This document shows positions 19,481-30,146 of a stretch of DNA of 64,000 bases, piece after piece. The first letter of the stretch is position 1. Each line of letters begins with the position of its first letter. The notes below the pieces were generated by a model, which saw only the letters and a list, made by a program, of their open reading frames with translations, made no database searches and was not told where the DNA came from. A program made the translations under genes and the position numbers. This DNA comes from Verrucomicrobiota bacterium. Lineage in GTDB: Bacteria; Verrucomicrobiota; Verrucomicrobiia; Opitutales; Opitutaceae. The stretch is taken from positions 19,638 through 83,637 of the forward strand of contig JAPLTN010000004.1 in the NCBI GenBank assembly GCA_026398135.1, written 5' to 3'.

Positions 19481-20197
19481 ATGCCCAGCCCCTCAAAAAT
19501 CCTGGTAGTCGATGACCAGCCGGTAAACGTCCAACTCCTCAAACGCGCCCTCGAACGCGAAGGCCTGACCGTATTCCCCGCCCACACCGGCCAGGACGCG
19601 CTCGACATGGTCCAGCGCGAACACCCTGACCTCATCCTGCTCGATGTGATGATGCCCGACATGGACGGCATCGAGGTCTGCCAACGTCTCCAGCAGGACA
19701 GTCGGCACAAAAACATCCCGGTGATCTTCATCACCGCGCGCAGCTCCAAGGAAGGCCGCCTCGCCGGCCTAGGCGTCGGCGCGGTCGATTACATCACCAA
19801 GCCCATCGACCTCGACGAGACCATCGCCCGCGTGCAGACCCAGCTGCGCGTCGTCGCGGTCAACCGCGAGATGATCGACCTCCAGCGCCGCCTCGAAGAA
19901 GCCCGTCGCGCCGCCTCCATCGGCGCCATCACCCAAGGCATCGCCCACAACATGAATAACCTGCTGGGCGTAGTCTTGGGGTATCTGGACCTCATCAAGA
20001 CCAACGCCCACCGGCCCGACACGGTGCGGGCCAACGCCGAGAACCTCGAGGCCGCCGTGCAACGCATCGTCGGCATCATCCGTCAGCTCAGCTCGCTGGT
20101 CGTCAAATCCCGCCTGCCCACCAGTCCTATTCCCCTGGATCAACTCTTGAAAGGGGCCGTCACCCACCCTCGGGCGCGTGCTGATGAACGCCCGTGA
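19481..20197 (+). CDS. Response regulator receiver plus histidine-kinase DHp domain (front part of an apparently broken gene)
   Basis: This 238-residue frame starts with a receiver domain: acidic pair Asp11/Asp12, phosphoacceptor Asp55 in LILLDVMMPD, Thr85 region FITARSS and Lys107 in YITKPID. A coiled linker leads to an H-box with His156 in QGIAHNMNNLLGVVLGYLDLI. It should continue into an ATP-binding domain, but the frame runs out with PRARADERP after LLKGAV. The ATPase domain resumes in another frame at 20178. About 35-45 residues that normally join the DHp bundle to the N box are missing, so this looks like an internal deletion with a frameshift, or a sequencing/assembly fault. Confidence 0.75.
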   Translation: MPSPSKILVVDDQPVNVQLLKRALEREGLTVFPAHTGQDALDMVQREHPDLILLDVMMPDMDGIEVCQRLQQDSRHKNIPVIFITARSSKEGRLAGLGVGAVDYITKPIDLDETIARVQTQLRVVAVNREMIDLQRRLEEARRAASIGAITQGIAHNMNNLLGVVLGYLDLIKTNAHRPDTVRANAENLEAAVQRIVGIIRQLSSLVVKSRLPTSPIPLDQLLKGAVTHPRARADERP

Positions 20198-20519
20198 AAG
20201 CTACGGCTCCGGTCACGAAGGTCCTCGCCCCATCACCATTCGCACCCACCTGCTGCCTACTCTCGGTCCCGACGGTCGCATACTCGCCATTCAAGTCGAA
20301 GATCAAGGACGCGGAATCGATCCCCAGCTACGCGACCACATGTTCGAGCCGTTTATCAGCAGTAAAAACACCGTGGGCGTGGGCATGGGCCTTACCGTCG
20401 CCCGCCACGCCCTGCGCAACATGGGCGGCGATCTTGTGCTCGAAGACCGGCCCGGCGGCGGCGTCATCGCCACCCTCACCCAACCGCTCGAACGCCGACG
20501 CCGCGTGCACGGGAGCTGA
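20178..20519 (+). CDS. Histidine-kinase ATPase domain (rear part of the apparently broken gene)
   Basis: This 113-residue frame begins at GTG 20178 and overlaps the previous frame by 20 bases. It holds the N box (LMNARESY), G1 box (VEDQGRGID), F box (FEPFISSK) and G2 box (GVGMGLTVARHAL) followed by GGDLVLEDRPGGG, a compact HATPase_c domain lacking its first strands. Reading the same frame upstream gives PTLGRVLMN, which resembles kinase sequence for a few residues before the break. On its own it would not be a functional kinase. It could be a true split pair, but the missing linker argues for decay or error. Confidence 0.65.
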   Translation: MLMNARESYGSGHEGPRPITIRTHLLPTLGPDGRILAIQVEDQGRGIDPQLRDHMFEPFISSKNTVGVGMGLTVARHALRNMGGDLVLEDRPGGGVIATLTQPLERRRRVHGS

Positions 20520-20556
20520 TCCCGGGCAACCGACGCCACGCTCCTCCCCTTTTCCC

Positions 20557-21369
20557 ATGCCTTCCCTTCGCATCGCCTTCCTCGGAGCCGGTCGCATGGC
20601 CTCCGCCATCATCGACGGCTTGCTCGCCACCGGAGCCGCCGCCCCCGACTCAATCGCGATCCTCGGCGGTTCCGGCCCCAGCGCGCCAACCCTGGCCGCC
20701 CGAACCGGCGTCCGTCTGGCCACCGACCTGCCCGACTTGATTGCCACCGCCGATCTCGTTGTCATCGCCTTTAAACCCCAGCACCTGGCCGGGGCCGATC
20801 CGCGCCTCGCCGAGCTCACCCGCGGCAAACTCGTCCTCTCCGTGCTAGCCGCCAAAACCCTGGCGCGACTGGCCAAAACCTTTCCCCACGCCCGCAACAT
20901 CGTCCGCACCATGCCCAACACCCCCGCCGCCATCGGGGCCGGCGTGACCGGCTGGGCAGCGTTATCCACGCTCACCGCCGCCGACCGCGCCACCGTAGTC
21001 ACCCTGCTCCGTGCCATGGGCCGCGAAATCGAACTGCCGGAAAATCAAATCGACGCGCTAATGGCGGTCAGTGGCTGCGGCCCGGCCTTCGTCTTTGAGT
21101 TTACCGCCGCTCTGCGGGAGGCAGGCGTGGCCTGCGGCCTGAGCCGTGAAACCGCCCACCTTCTGGCGCTGGAGACCGTGGTCGGCGCGGCCAAACTCAT
21201 GGCCCACACCGGCACCGAACCCGAAGAACTGCGCAACCAAGTGACGTCCCCCAAGGGCACCACGTTCGCCGGGCTGCAAGTGCTTCAAGCCCGTGATTTT
21301 CGCGGCCTGCTGCGCGACACCGCCCTGGCCAGCCAGGCCCGTTCCGCCGAGCTCTCCGCCCAGGAGTAA
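20557..21369 (+). CDS. proC: Pyrroline-5-carboxylate reductase
   Basis: 270 residues from the ATG at 20557; the open frame upstream overlaps the kinase fragment and is a shadow. It catalyses the last step of proline synthesis with NAD(P)H. Signatures are IAFLGAGRMASAII (NADP loop), VVIAFKPQ, NIVRTMPNTPAAIGAG, MAVSGCGPAFVFEF and ELRNQVTSPKGTTFAGL. The length is normal for ProC. It ends the plus-strand run and converges on the STAS gene. Confidence 0.95.
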   Translation: MPSLRIAFLGAGRMASAIIDGLLATGAAAPDSIAILGGSGPSAPTLAARTGVRLATDLPDLIATADLVVIAFKPQHLAGADPRLAELTRGKLVLSVLAAKTLARLAKTFPHARNIVRTMPNTPAAIGAGVTGWAALSTLTAADRATVVTLLRAMGREIELPENQIDALMAVSGCGPAFVFEFTAALREAGVACGLSRETAHLLALETVVGAAKLMAHTGTEPEELRNQVTSPKGTTFAGLQVLQARDFRGLLRDTALASQARSAELSAQE

Positions 21370-21407
21370 TCGCCCCCGACGTTCCAGCGTTCGCATCACG
21401 GCACAAA

Positions 21408-21440
21408 AAAGCTGACCGGCTAAAAGCTCGGCCAGCTTTA
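21408..21440 (-). terminator. Terminator between proC and the STAS gene
   Basis: The stem AAAGCTGnCCG/CGGnCAGCTTT has one mismatch and a loop of about 10 bases. On the minus strand it ends in six T residues, so it mainly serves the STAS gene, but it may stop both convergent transcripts. Confidence 0.75.
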
Positions 21441-21461
21441 CGATAAATAACCCCGGCGGAT

Positions 21462-21974
21462 TTAGCCTTGGTCCACGCGGCCCTTCAGGAAGGCCAGCAC
21501 ATCCTGGAACTTGGTGCGGTTGGCCTCGTCGGCGGCGACTAGATTCTCGTGCGCGGCCAAAACCAGACGCGCGTTTTCGAGCTCGTTCATTTTCGCCTGA
21601 GGGGCGAGCGCCGTGCCTCCGGAGCGCAACTGAGTCGAAGCGTCCGGACAATCCACCACCAGCAAGCGGTGCAGACCAAGATTCTTGATCAATTCCAAGT
21701 TACGCTCCCCGACGCGACACAGCACCAGACTGCCATCGGATCCGGCTTTGCGCAGTTCGAGCGCGGAGCCGGCCAGCACGCCGAGAAAGGTGCTGTCCAT
21801 GCTGGTGCAATTTTGAAAATCCATGACGAAGCGCAAACGGCCCTGCCGGCGCATCTCGCCCATGAAATCGCGCAAGGTCGCGCTGTTTTGAAAAGAAGCA
21901 CGTCCCTCGATGCGTATGATAACGGGATCACACGAGGCATCCACGAGGAAGGTAGGCGAGGCGACGTCAGACAT
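21462..21974 (-). CDS. STAS-domain protein (anti-sigma-factor-antagonist-like)
   Basis: 170 residues from the ATG at 21974; the frame is open to 22034. Residues about 15-110 match the STAS fold. The phosphorylation-site region reads SMDSTFLGVLAG, with Ser61 at the place of SpoIIAA Ser58, and RLRFVMDFQNCT forms the preceding strand. About 50 helical residues follow the domain. Such proteins relay partner-switching signals with an anti-sigma kinase and PP2C phosphatase; neither partner lies nearby. It is flanked by terminators on both sides, so it is a single-gene unit. Confidence 0.8.
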   Translation of the reverse strand: MSDVASPTFLVDASCDPVIIRIEGRASFQNSATLRDFMGEMRRQGRLRFVMDFQNCTSMDSTFLGVLAGSALELRKAGSDGSLVLCRVGERNLELIKNLGLHRLLVVDCPDASTQLRSGGTALAPQAKMNELENARLVLAAHENLVAADEANRTKFQDVLAFLKGRVDQG

Positions 21975-22014
21975 GGCTTTGGGTGAACGATAAGCGACCA
22001 CATCAAAAATGCGT

Positions 22015-22056
22015 GTCGGCCGGTCCGCTGGCAAGCGAGCGGAGGGACCGGCCGAC
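22015..22056 (-). terminator. Hairpin terminator after acnA
   Basis: The 12-bp perfect stem GTCGGCCGGTCC/GGACCGGCCGAC has an 18-base loop. On the minus strand a run of five T residues follows four bases later. Confidence 0.7.
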
Positions 22057-22082
22057 GACTATTTTTACAGGGTCTTTAACGT

Positions 22083-24770
<2,688 letters not shown>

Positions 24771-24822
24771 CGTGGACGTTTGGAAAAATGGGGAAAATCG
24801 GTCGCGCTAGGAGGACACGAAA

Positions 24823-24847
24823 CGGGCCGACCCCAAAGGTCGGCCCG
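24823..24847 (-). terminator. Terminator-like hairpin between the peroxiredoxin gene and acnA
   Basis: The 10-bp stem CGGGCCGACC/GGTCGGCCCG has a 5-base loop. Only three T residues follow on the minus strand, so termination may be partial and let some transcripts reach acnA. Confidence 0.65.
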
Positions 24848-24861
24848 AAGGCATAAGTGGG

Positions 24862-25335
24862 TTATTTGGCGAGGGCGGCTTTAACGGCCTCGAAATCAGG
24901 CAAGTCTTTCGGGGTGGCGGTTTGCTCGGCGTATTTGATCACGCCATCCTTGCCGATGACGAAGGCGGCACGAGCTGAAGTATCACCAATCCCGGCCAAG
25001 CCAGGGAACACGACGTCGTAGGCCTTGGTGGTTTCCTTGTTCAGGTCGGAAACAATCGTGAGCTTGATGTTCTCCTTCTTCGCCCAGGCTTCTTGGGCGA
25101 AAGGACTGTCCACGCTGATCGCAATGACCTCGGCGCCGAGCGAGGCGTATGCGGAGAGCCCGGAAGTGATGTCGCACAACTCAGCCGTGCAGACCCCGGT
25201 GAATGCCAGAGGGAAAAACAAAAGAACGGTCTGCTTGTGACCAAAGTTAGCGGACAGCTTTACGTCCACCAAGCCATCGGCGGTTTTGGATTTAAGGGTG
25301 AAATCAGGAGCGCGAGTGCCAATAGAGAGGGCCAT
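24862..25335 (-). CDS. Peroxiredoxin (AhpC/TSA family, PrxQ/AhpE-like)
   Basis: This 157-residue thiol peroxidase reduces hydrogen peroxide and organic peroxides in the cytoplasm. The active-site segment FFPLAFTGVCTAELC contains peroxidatic Cys49, with a second cysteine at 54; the CX4C spacing is that of PrxQ enzymes. Thr46 and the downstream Arg in SARAAFVI complete the active site. Length is typical of the small peroxiredoxins. It is upstream of acnA, whose iron-sulfur cluster is oxidant-sensitive; a functional link is only a guess. Confidence 0.92.
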   Translation of the reverse strand: MALSIGTRAPDFTLKSKTADGLVDVKLSANFGHKQTVLLFFPLAFTGVCTAELCDITSGLSAYASLGAEVIAISVDSPFAQEAWAKKENIKLTIVSDLNKETTKAYDVVFPGLAGIGDTSARAAFVIGKDGVIKYAEQTATPKDLPDFEAVKAALAK

Positions 25336-25575
25336 GGTGGATTAAGGATGATTGGTTAAAGGAACACGTGGACGACCGGTAGCGGACGAGCACGCGTGAG
25401 AAAAACCTGACCCTGAGTAGCGCCGCAGAGTGCCGCAATCCGTTTTTAACAGCTACGCATAGGTAACGCTCGCACCGACATGGCGCCGTCAGTCGCGGGC
25501 ATTGACAGACCCATGTCATGAACTACGGTCACAAGCTCCACTTTAGACCGTTTACCGACGATCTCACTTGCCACC

Positions 25576-25836
25576 ATGCCCTCCGCTCACACTCCGCCAG
25601 ACGCCAACGGCGCCCGCGACTTCGTGAAGCAGTCCAGTCTCTACCAAGAGTTCCTGGCTGAGAGGGAGGAGATTCTAAAACACAAGTGGATCGAGTCAGA
25701 ACGCCTCGGCTACGATATCGGGTTCGAGCGCGCTCTGCTCGATTGGATTCGCAAACACCGCGATAGTTGGCGAGCCGCTCGCCGCTCCGGCTCCACGAAC
25801 ACAAACCCTGCGATTATCCCATCTAAGCGAAACTAA
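25576..25836 (+). CDS. Small conserved-looking protein of unknown function
   Basis: This 86-residue charged, helical protein has a core REEILKHKWIESERLGYDIG followed by FERALLDWIRKHRDSWR (residues about 29-66). I recall small bacterial proteins with this kind of HKW-IE-S-DIG-F-AL-W core, without known function; that is memory, not a search. It starts at ATG 25576. The 240 bp upstream hold the divergent peroxiredoxin start and TTGACA at 25502, but no convincing -10 box. It ends 11 bp from the convergent clpX stop. Confidence 0.65.
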   Translation: MPSAHTPPDANGARDFVKQSSLYQEFLAEREEILKHKWIESERLGYDIGFERALLDWIRKHRDSWRAARRSGSTNTNPAIIPSKRN

Positions 25837-25846
25837 ATCGCTTCGA

Positions 25847-27181
25847 TTAAGCGGCGTTTTTGGCCTCATCAGTGTCGTCTAGGATTGATTTGTCGTTTTT
25901 GGTGCGACGGCGGAGATGAGGCCTGCGCTCACCCGCTACAACCCCTGCATTGATAATCACCTCCGCGACATCATCGCGGGAGGGCAAATCATACATCACA
26001 TCCAGCATGATCTGCTCCATGATGGAGCGCAGGGCACGTGCACCGGTTTTGAGCGTAATGGCTTTGCGGGCAATCGCGGTAAGCGCATCCGAGGTGAAAC
26101 GAAGACTGACACCATCAATCGCGAAAAGCTTGGCGTATTGTTTAACCAAAGAGTTTTTCGTGTCCTGCAAAACCTTCTCCAAGTCGGCCAGTTTCAGCGG
26201 CGCGAGCACCGAAACCACCGGCAAGCGACCGATAAACTCGGGGATCATACCGTAGCGAACCAAATCCTCCGGAGCCAGCGCGCGCATAAGCGCTTCGGCG
26301 GCTTCATCATCTCCTTGTTCGGTCATGGGCTTGTGCGAGGTATGGGCGCTGAAACCGATGCCGCGCGCGCCAATCCGTCGTTGGACGATCGCATCGAGCC
26401 CCACGAATGCACCGCCGCAAATAAAGAGAATATTCTGGGTGTTTACCTGCACCAGTTCTTGGTTGGGATGTTTACGGCCCCCTTGGGGTGGAACATTGCA
26501 AACCGTGCCTTCCAATATCTTTAACAAGGCTTGCTGCACGCCCTCGCCCGAGACGTCTCGGGTGATGGAAACGTTCTCCGTCTTGCGTCCGATCTTGTCG
26601 ATTTCGTCAATGTAAACGATACCGCACTCCGCACGCTTTACATCGAAGTTCGCGTTCTGCAGCAGCCGCACGATCACGTTTTCAACGTCATCACCCACAT
26701 AGCCGGCCTCGGTCAAAGTAGTGGCGTCAGCGATGGCAAAGGGCACGTCGAGAATTCGCGCCAAGGTGCGAGCAAGTAACGTTTTTCCTGAACCCGTTGG
26801 TCCCGTGAGCAGTATGTTACTTTTTTCGACCTCAACTTCATTAAACTCAGGGGCCAAAGATTCGCCCGTCCGGTCCGGAGACCCGACAGAGTAGCTCAAC
26901 CGCTTGTAATGGTTATAAACCGCGACTGAGAGCACTTTTTTCGCGTGATCCTGCCCAATAACATGCTCATCCAGCGTTCGTTTGATCTCAGAAGGCTTAA
27001 GCAACTGAAACGTCGGCTTACGATCTACCGCCGGGGTGGAAAACTCACGGTCGATGATCGTTTTGCAGACGTTTACGCAAGCATCGCAGATATACACGCC
27101 CGGCCCGGCGATGATCTTGCGAACCTCGGACTGCGGCTTTCCGCAAAAAGAACATAAATTAACCCGTGTTGCCTTGGCCAT
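25847..27181 (-). CDS. clpX: ATP-dependent Clp protease ATP-binding subunit
   Basis: This 444-residue AAA+ unfoldase delivers substrates to ClpP. The N-terminal zinc-binding domain has Cys10, Cys13, Cys32 and Cys35. Walker A is GPTGSGKT (127-134), followed by the pore loop region [15 protein letters not shown], Walker [14 protein letters not shown] and sensor 2 [11 protein letters not shown]. The IGF-type ClpP-binding loop shows as [11 protein letters not shown]. It lies 53 bp after clpP in the order tig-clpP-clpX, as in many bacteria. Confidence 0.97.
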   Translation of the reverse strand: MAKATRVNLCSFCGKPQSEVRKIIAGPGVYICDACVNVCKTIIDREFSTPAVDRKPTFQLLKPSEIKRTLDEHVIGQDHAKKVLSVAVYNHYKRLSYSVGSPDRTGESLAPEFNEVEVEKSNILLTGPTGSGKTLLARTLARILDVPFAIADATTLTEAGYVGDDVENVIVRLLQNANFDVKRAECGIVYIDEIDKIGRKTENVSITRDVSGEGVQQALLKILEGTVCNVPPQGGRKHPNQELVQVNTQNILFICGGAFVGLDAIVQRRIGARGIGFSAHTSHKPMTEQGDDEAAEALMRALAPEDLVRYGMIPEFIGRLPVVSVLAPLKLADLEKVLQDTKNSLVKQYAKLFAIDGVSLRFTSDALTAIARKAITLKTGARALRSIMEQIMLDVMYDLPSRDDVAEVIINAGVVAGERRPHLRRRTKNDKSILDDTDEAKNAA

Positions 27182-27234
27182 GTGCTTATCACCTCAACAT
27201 GGGCAAGTTGTGGACGGTGTCGAGGCGCAAGCTC

Positions 27235-27855
27235 TTACGAACTCGAAACCGGAGTGATCACCGACGCCTCTGCCGAGTTCTCGACCACATGATCCACGAG
27301 CCCGTAATCCTTCGCCTCTTGCGCGCTGAGGAAGTAATCGCGATCCGTGTCTTTCTCCAACTGCTCGATGGTCTTTCCGGTGTGCCGGGCGATGACTTGA
27401 TTCAGAGTCTGCCGCCAACGAAGGATTTCTTTGGCCGCAATGGCAATGTCGGAGGCTTGACCGCCCGCGCCACCGCTGGGTTGGTGAATCATCACCCGGC
27501 TATGCGGTAGCGCGAAGCGTTTACCCTTGGTTCCGGCGGCGAGCAACACCGTCGCCATGCTGGCGGCTTGGCCGATGCAGTAAGTGACCACGTCGCATTG
27601 CAGGAACCGAATGGTGTCGTAGATTGCCATGCCTCCGGTAACCACACCGCCAGGCGAGTTAATGTAGAGATGAATGTCCTTCTTGGGATCTTCCATCTGA
27701 AGAAACAACAGCTGCGCAATCACCACGTTGGCGACCCCATCATCAATGGGCGTGCCAATAAAAATGATGCGATCTTTCAGGAGGCGGGAATAGATATCCA
27801 TCGACCGCTCCACGCGACCGTTGTTTTCAATCACCATCGGGACGTAATAACTCAT
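27235..27855 (-). CDS. clpP: ATP-dependent Clp protease proteolytic subunit
   Basis: 206 residues from the ATG at 27855 ([10 protein letters not shown]); the frame is open further upstream to 27963 but that adds an unrelated basic stretch overlapping a terminator hairpin. The catalytic triad is Ser99 in GQAASMA, His124 in MIHQPSGG and Asp173 in DTDRDYF. It forms the double-ring peptidase chamber that works with ClpX. Confidence 0.96.
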   Translation of the reverse strand: MSYYVPMVIENNGRVERSMDIYSRLLKDRIIFIGTPIDDGVANVVIAQLLFLQMEDPKKDIHLYINSPGGVVTGGMAIYDTIRFLQCDVVTYCIGQAASMATVLLAAGTKGKRFALPHSRVMIHQPSGGAGGQASDIAIAAKEILRWRQTLNQVIARHTGKTIEQLEKDTDRDYFLSAQEAKDYGLVDHVVENSAEASVITPVSSS

Positions 27856-27930
27856 GGGTAAACCACGTTCACCGGCTCGGCGCGGAAGGCAAGCGCGACA
27901 GTGCCAAGAAGCAGGCCAAAACAACAAAAA

Positions 27931-27958
27931 GCCCCGCCGCGAAAAACGCAGGCGGGGC
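27931..27958 (-). terminator. Intrinsic terminator between tig and clpP
   Basis: The 8-bp stem GCCCCGCC/GGCGGGGC has a 12-base loop and is followed on the minus strand by TTTTTGTTGT. It lies 42 bp after the tig stop, so clpP-clpX are probably also read from a separate promoter or by read-through. Confidence 0.8.
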
Positions 27959-27999
27959 GGCAAAAAGCCAAAGCGCGGAATCCGGCAGCGAACCGATAA

Positions 28000-29328
28000 T
28001 TACACGGCGGCGGCTTCGGCGCTCTCCGTGACAACGGCTTTGGAGACAAGCAGATCCAAGGCCTTGTCGAACACGATGCTTTGCTGCACGGCGCGCAGGC
28101 GCTCGCGATCGTTGGTCAACTCCTTGACCAGCTTGTCCGGCTTGGTGCCGGTCTGCATGGACTGGCGATAGAGGAAAGCGTCGATATCCGCGGCCTCGAC
28201 CGCGAGTTTCTCCTGCTCGGCTACGCGCGCCAGAATGAGCTGGGTCTTCACCCGGCTCTGGGCGGCTTTCTTGGCGCCTTCGATCAGCTGATCCTTGTCC
28301 TTTTCAAATTGCTCGGCAGTCAGACCACGGCGCTGGTTTTCCTGGATGAACTGACGCAGCACGCTCTGGGTCTCTTGCTCGACCAGGCTCTCGGGCACGG
28401 GGAACTCAACCTTGGCCACCAGCGCATCCACGATTTGGCGACGCTTGCCGGAGATGTTTTCGTAGTCCTTGCGAGCCTTCAGGTTGTTGTGAATTTTGGT
28501 CTGCAAGCCGGCCAGATCATCAACTTGGTTGGCCTTGAAAAAAGCCTCGTCCAACTCAGGCAAAACGCGCTCGCGAATCTCCAGAATCTCGACCGCATAC
28601 ACCGCCGACAAACCCGCCAGAGCAGGCGCACCGGCAAACTCGGCCGGGAAGGTCACGGTGATTTCTTTTTTGTCCCCGGATTTGAGCCCGGCGAGCTGCT
28701 TGCCCAAGCCGGGGATAAGACCTTCGTTTTCTCCCTCAACCTCTTCCCAAGTCTGGGGCACTTTGCCGAAAATCTGCTTGTCGGGCACCAGTTCCAAAAT
28801 GGGCTTGCCATCGACCGTGCCTTCATAAGCCAGCTTCACGTAATCGCTCTTTTGCGCGGCACGCTCGGCGACTTTGAAATCGGCCCGTTCGCTACGCAGG
28901 GAATCGATTCCCTTGGCAACCTCAGCCTCGGTTGGCTCGACCGGAGAGACCGTGACGGGAATGCCTGCCAAATCGGGCAATTCAAAGGTGGGACGAAGAT
29001 CCACCGTGAAAACGATGCCGGCAAACTTGTCAGGAGCGATGTCGCCCTCCTGCACATTAACCACTTGGATGATATCGAGTTTAGTCTCGTCAATCGCGCC
29101 ACGGTAAGCCTTGCCCACGACCTTCTGCTTAAACTCCTCAGCCACGGCTTTGCCGTATTGCTTGAGAATCATTTGGGCAGGAGCCTTCCCGGGACGAAAA
29201 CCAGGAATGCTGGCGTGCTTGGATACCTCGCCGATCACAACTTTATACTCGGCAGCGACTTCCACTGCATCGAGATTGACGGAGATAGTTTTACGGGTGG
29301 GCGAGACGTCTTGGATTAGGATGTTCAC
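28000..29328 (-). CDS. tig: Trigger factor
   Basis: This 442-residue ribosome-associated chaperone and prolyl isomerase binds nascent chains. The ribosome-docking signature GFRPGKAP is at 43-50. The FKBP-like domain (about 165-250) has KSDYVKLAYEG and GLIPGLGKQLAGLKSGDKK. The C-terminal helical arms end with the SAEAAAV tail. Length compares with E. coli trigger factor (432). It heads the tig-clpP-clpX group. Confidence 0.95.
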   Translation of the reverse strand: MNILIQDVSPTRKTISVNLDAVEVAAEYKVVIGEVSKHASIPGFRPGKAPAQMILKQYGKAVAEEFKQKVVGKAYRGAIDETKLDIIQVVNVQEGDIAPDKFAGIVFTVDLRPTFELPDLAGIPVTVSPVEPTEAEVAKGIDSLRSERADFKVAERAAQKSDYVKLAYEGTVDGKPILELVPDKQIFGKVPQTWEEVEGENEGLIPGLGKQLAGLKSGDKKEITVTFPAEFAGAPALAGLSAVYAVEILEIRERVLPELDEAFFKANQVDDLAGLQTKIHNNLKARKDYENISGKRRQIVDALVAKVEFPVPESLVEQETQSVLRQFIQENQRRGLTAEQFEKDKDQLIEGAKKAAQSRVKTQLILARVAEQEKLAVEAADIDAFLYRQSMQTGTKPDKLVKELTNDRERLRAVQQSIVFDKALDLLVSKAVVTESAEAAAV

Positions 29329-29459
29329 AGGCTAAAATTCAGCAGGGTTTCGTGGATAGAATTGGTCACCCTACGCAACCGCGCAAAAGCCGGTCAATGC
29401 CTGATTCTCACGCTTGCCGCGCCCGCTCTCCGCGCGCTTGCTGCGAACGCTTCAACACC

Positions 29460-30146
29460 GTGCCAAGCCTCCGCCAACTCCTCGACCGCCACCCCAATCT
29501 TCTGGTGGTGGATTCCAGCTCTACACGCGTCGAAGCGGCCGTCTGGAAGTGCGGTTCCCTTACACCCGCGCAAGTCGTTCACTGCGATGGTGAGTCGTCC
29601 GCCGCCTTGCCTAAAGTCACCGCTCAGGCGCTTGCCGCCGTCGCGCTCACGGTGCGTGCCCTCGATGCCGTGGCCTTTTGCGCGGGCCCGGGCTCCGTGC
29701 TGGGCATCCGACTTGCCGCCGCCTCGCTGCGCGCTTGGCGGGCGATCAACCCTTCACTCGCGCTATTCTCCTACCAAAGCTTGCCGCTCCTCGCCGCCGC
29801 GCACCCTGCGCATGCCATCGTGGCCGACGCGCGGCGGGATAGTTGGCACCTTGTCCGACCCGGGGCCCCGGGCCAGATACAGCGCCTCGCCACAGCCGAA
29901 CTCATCCCCTTGGCCCGTATCAGCCCCTTGGGCACACCGGCGACTTTCCGCCGCTGGTCCAGCCTGCCACCCGACTTAACGTTGCTGCCGTTAACCTACT
30001 CTGCGGCGGCTTTAGTCTGCACCGCTCCGGACACTCTGTTTTTCACCCCGACACCTGAACCCGAGGCCTTTTTAGCGGATACCCCAAGTTACGTCACTTG
30101 GACGCCACAAATTCACCAGGCGCCCGGAAACAGACTTGCTTCATGA
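29460..30146 (+). CDS. tsaB: TsaB-like tRNA t6A biosynthesis protein
   Basis: About 228 residues from GTG 29460; an in-frame ATG at 29397 would add 21 residues of arginine/cysteine-rich sequence and is less likely. LLVVDSSSTRVEAAVW is the ASKHA nucleotide-fold start, and FCAGPGSVLGIRLAAASLRAW matches the TsaB signature GPGSFTGLR. TsaB pairs with TsaD and TsaE to make threonylcarbamoyladenosine on tRNAs reading ANN codons. The second half is divergent, so this is a family-level call. Its TGA overlaps the alr start by four bases (ATGA), a sign of translational coupling. Confidence 0.7.
   Translation: MPSLRQLLDRHPNLLVVDSSSTRVEAAVWKCGSLTPAQVVHCDGESSAALPKVTAQALAAVALTVRALDAVAFCAGPGSVLGIRLAAASLRAWRAINPSLALFSYQSLPLLAAAHPAHAIVADARRDSWHLVRPGAPGQIQRLATAELIPLARISPLGTPATFRRWSSLPPDLTLLPLTYSAAALVCTAPDTLFFTPTPEPEAFLADTPSYVTWTPQIHQAPGNRLAS

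Noticed and set aside
20194..20556. Upstream extension of the proC frame
   Set aside because: Overlaps the kinase ATPase fragment and has no ProC similarity; normal ProC length is reached from 20557.
25502..25535. TTGACA as a sigma-70 promoter for the small gene
   Set aside because: No acceptable -10 box at 16-18 bp; kept only as a remark.
27856..27963. N-terminal extension of clpP
   Set aside because: It would translate through a terminator hairpin and adds a basic stretch not seen in ClpP.
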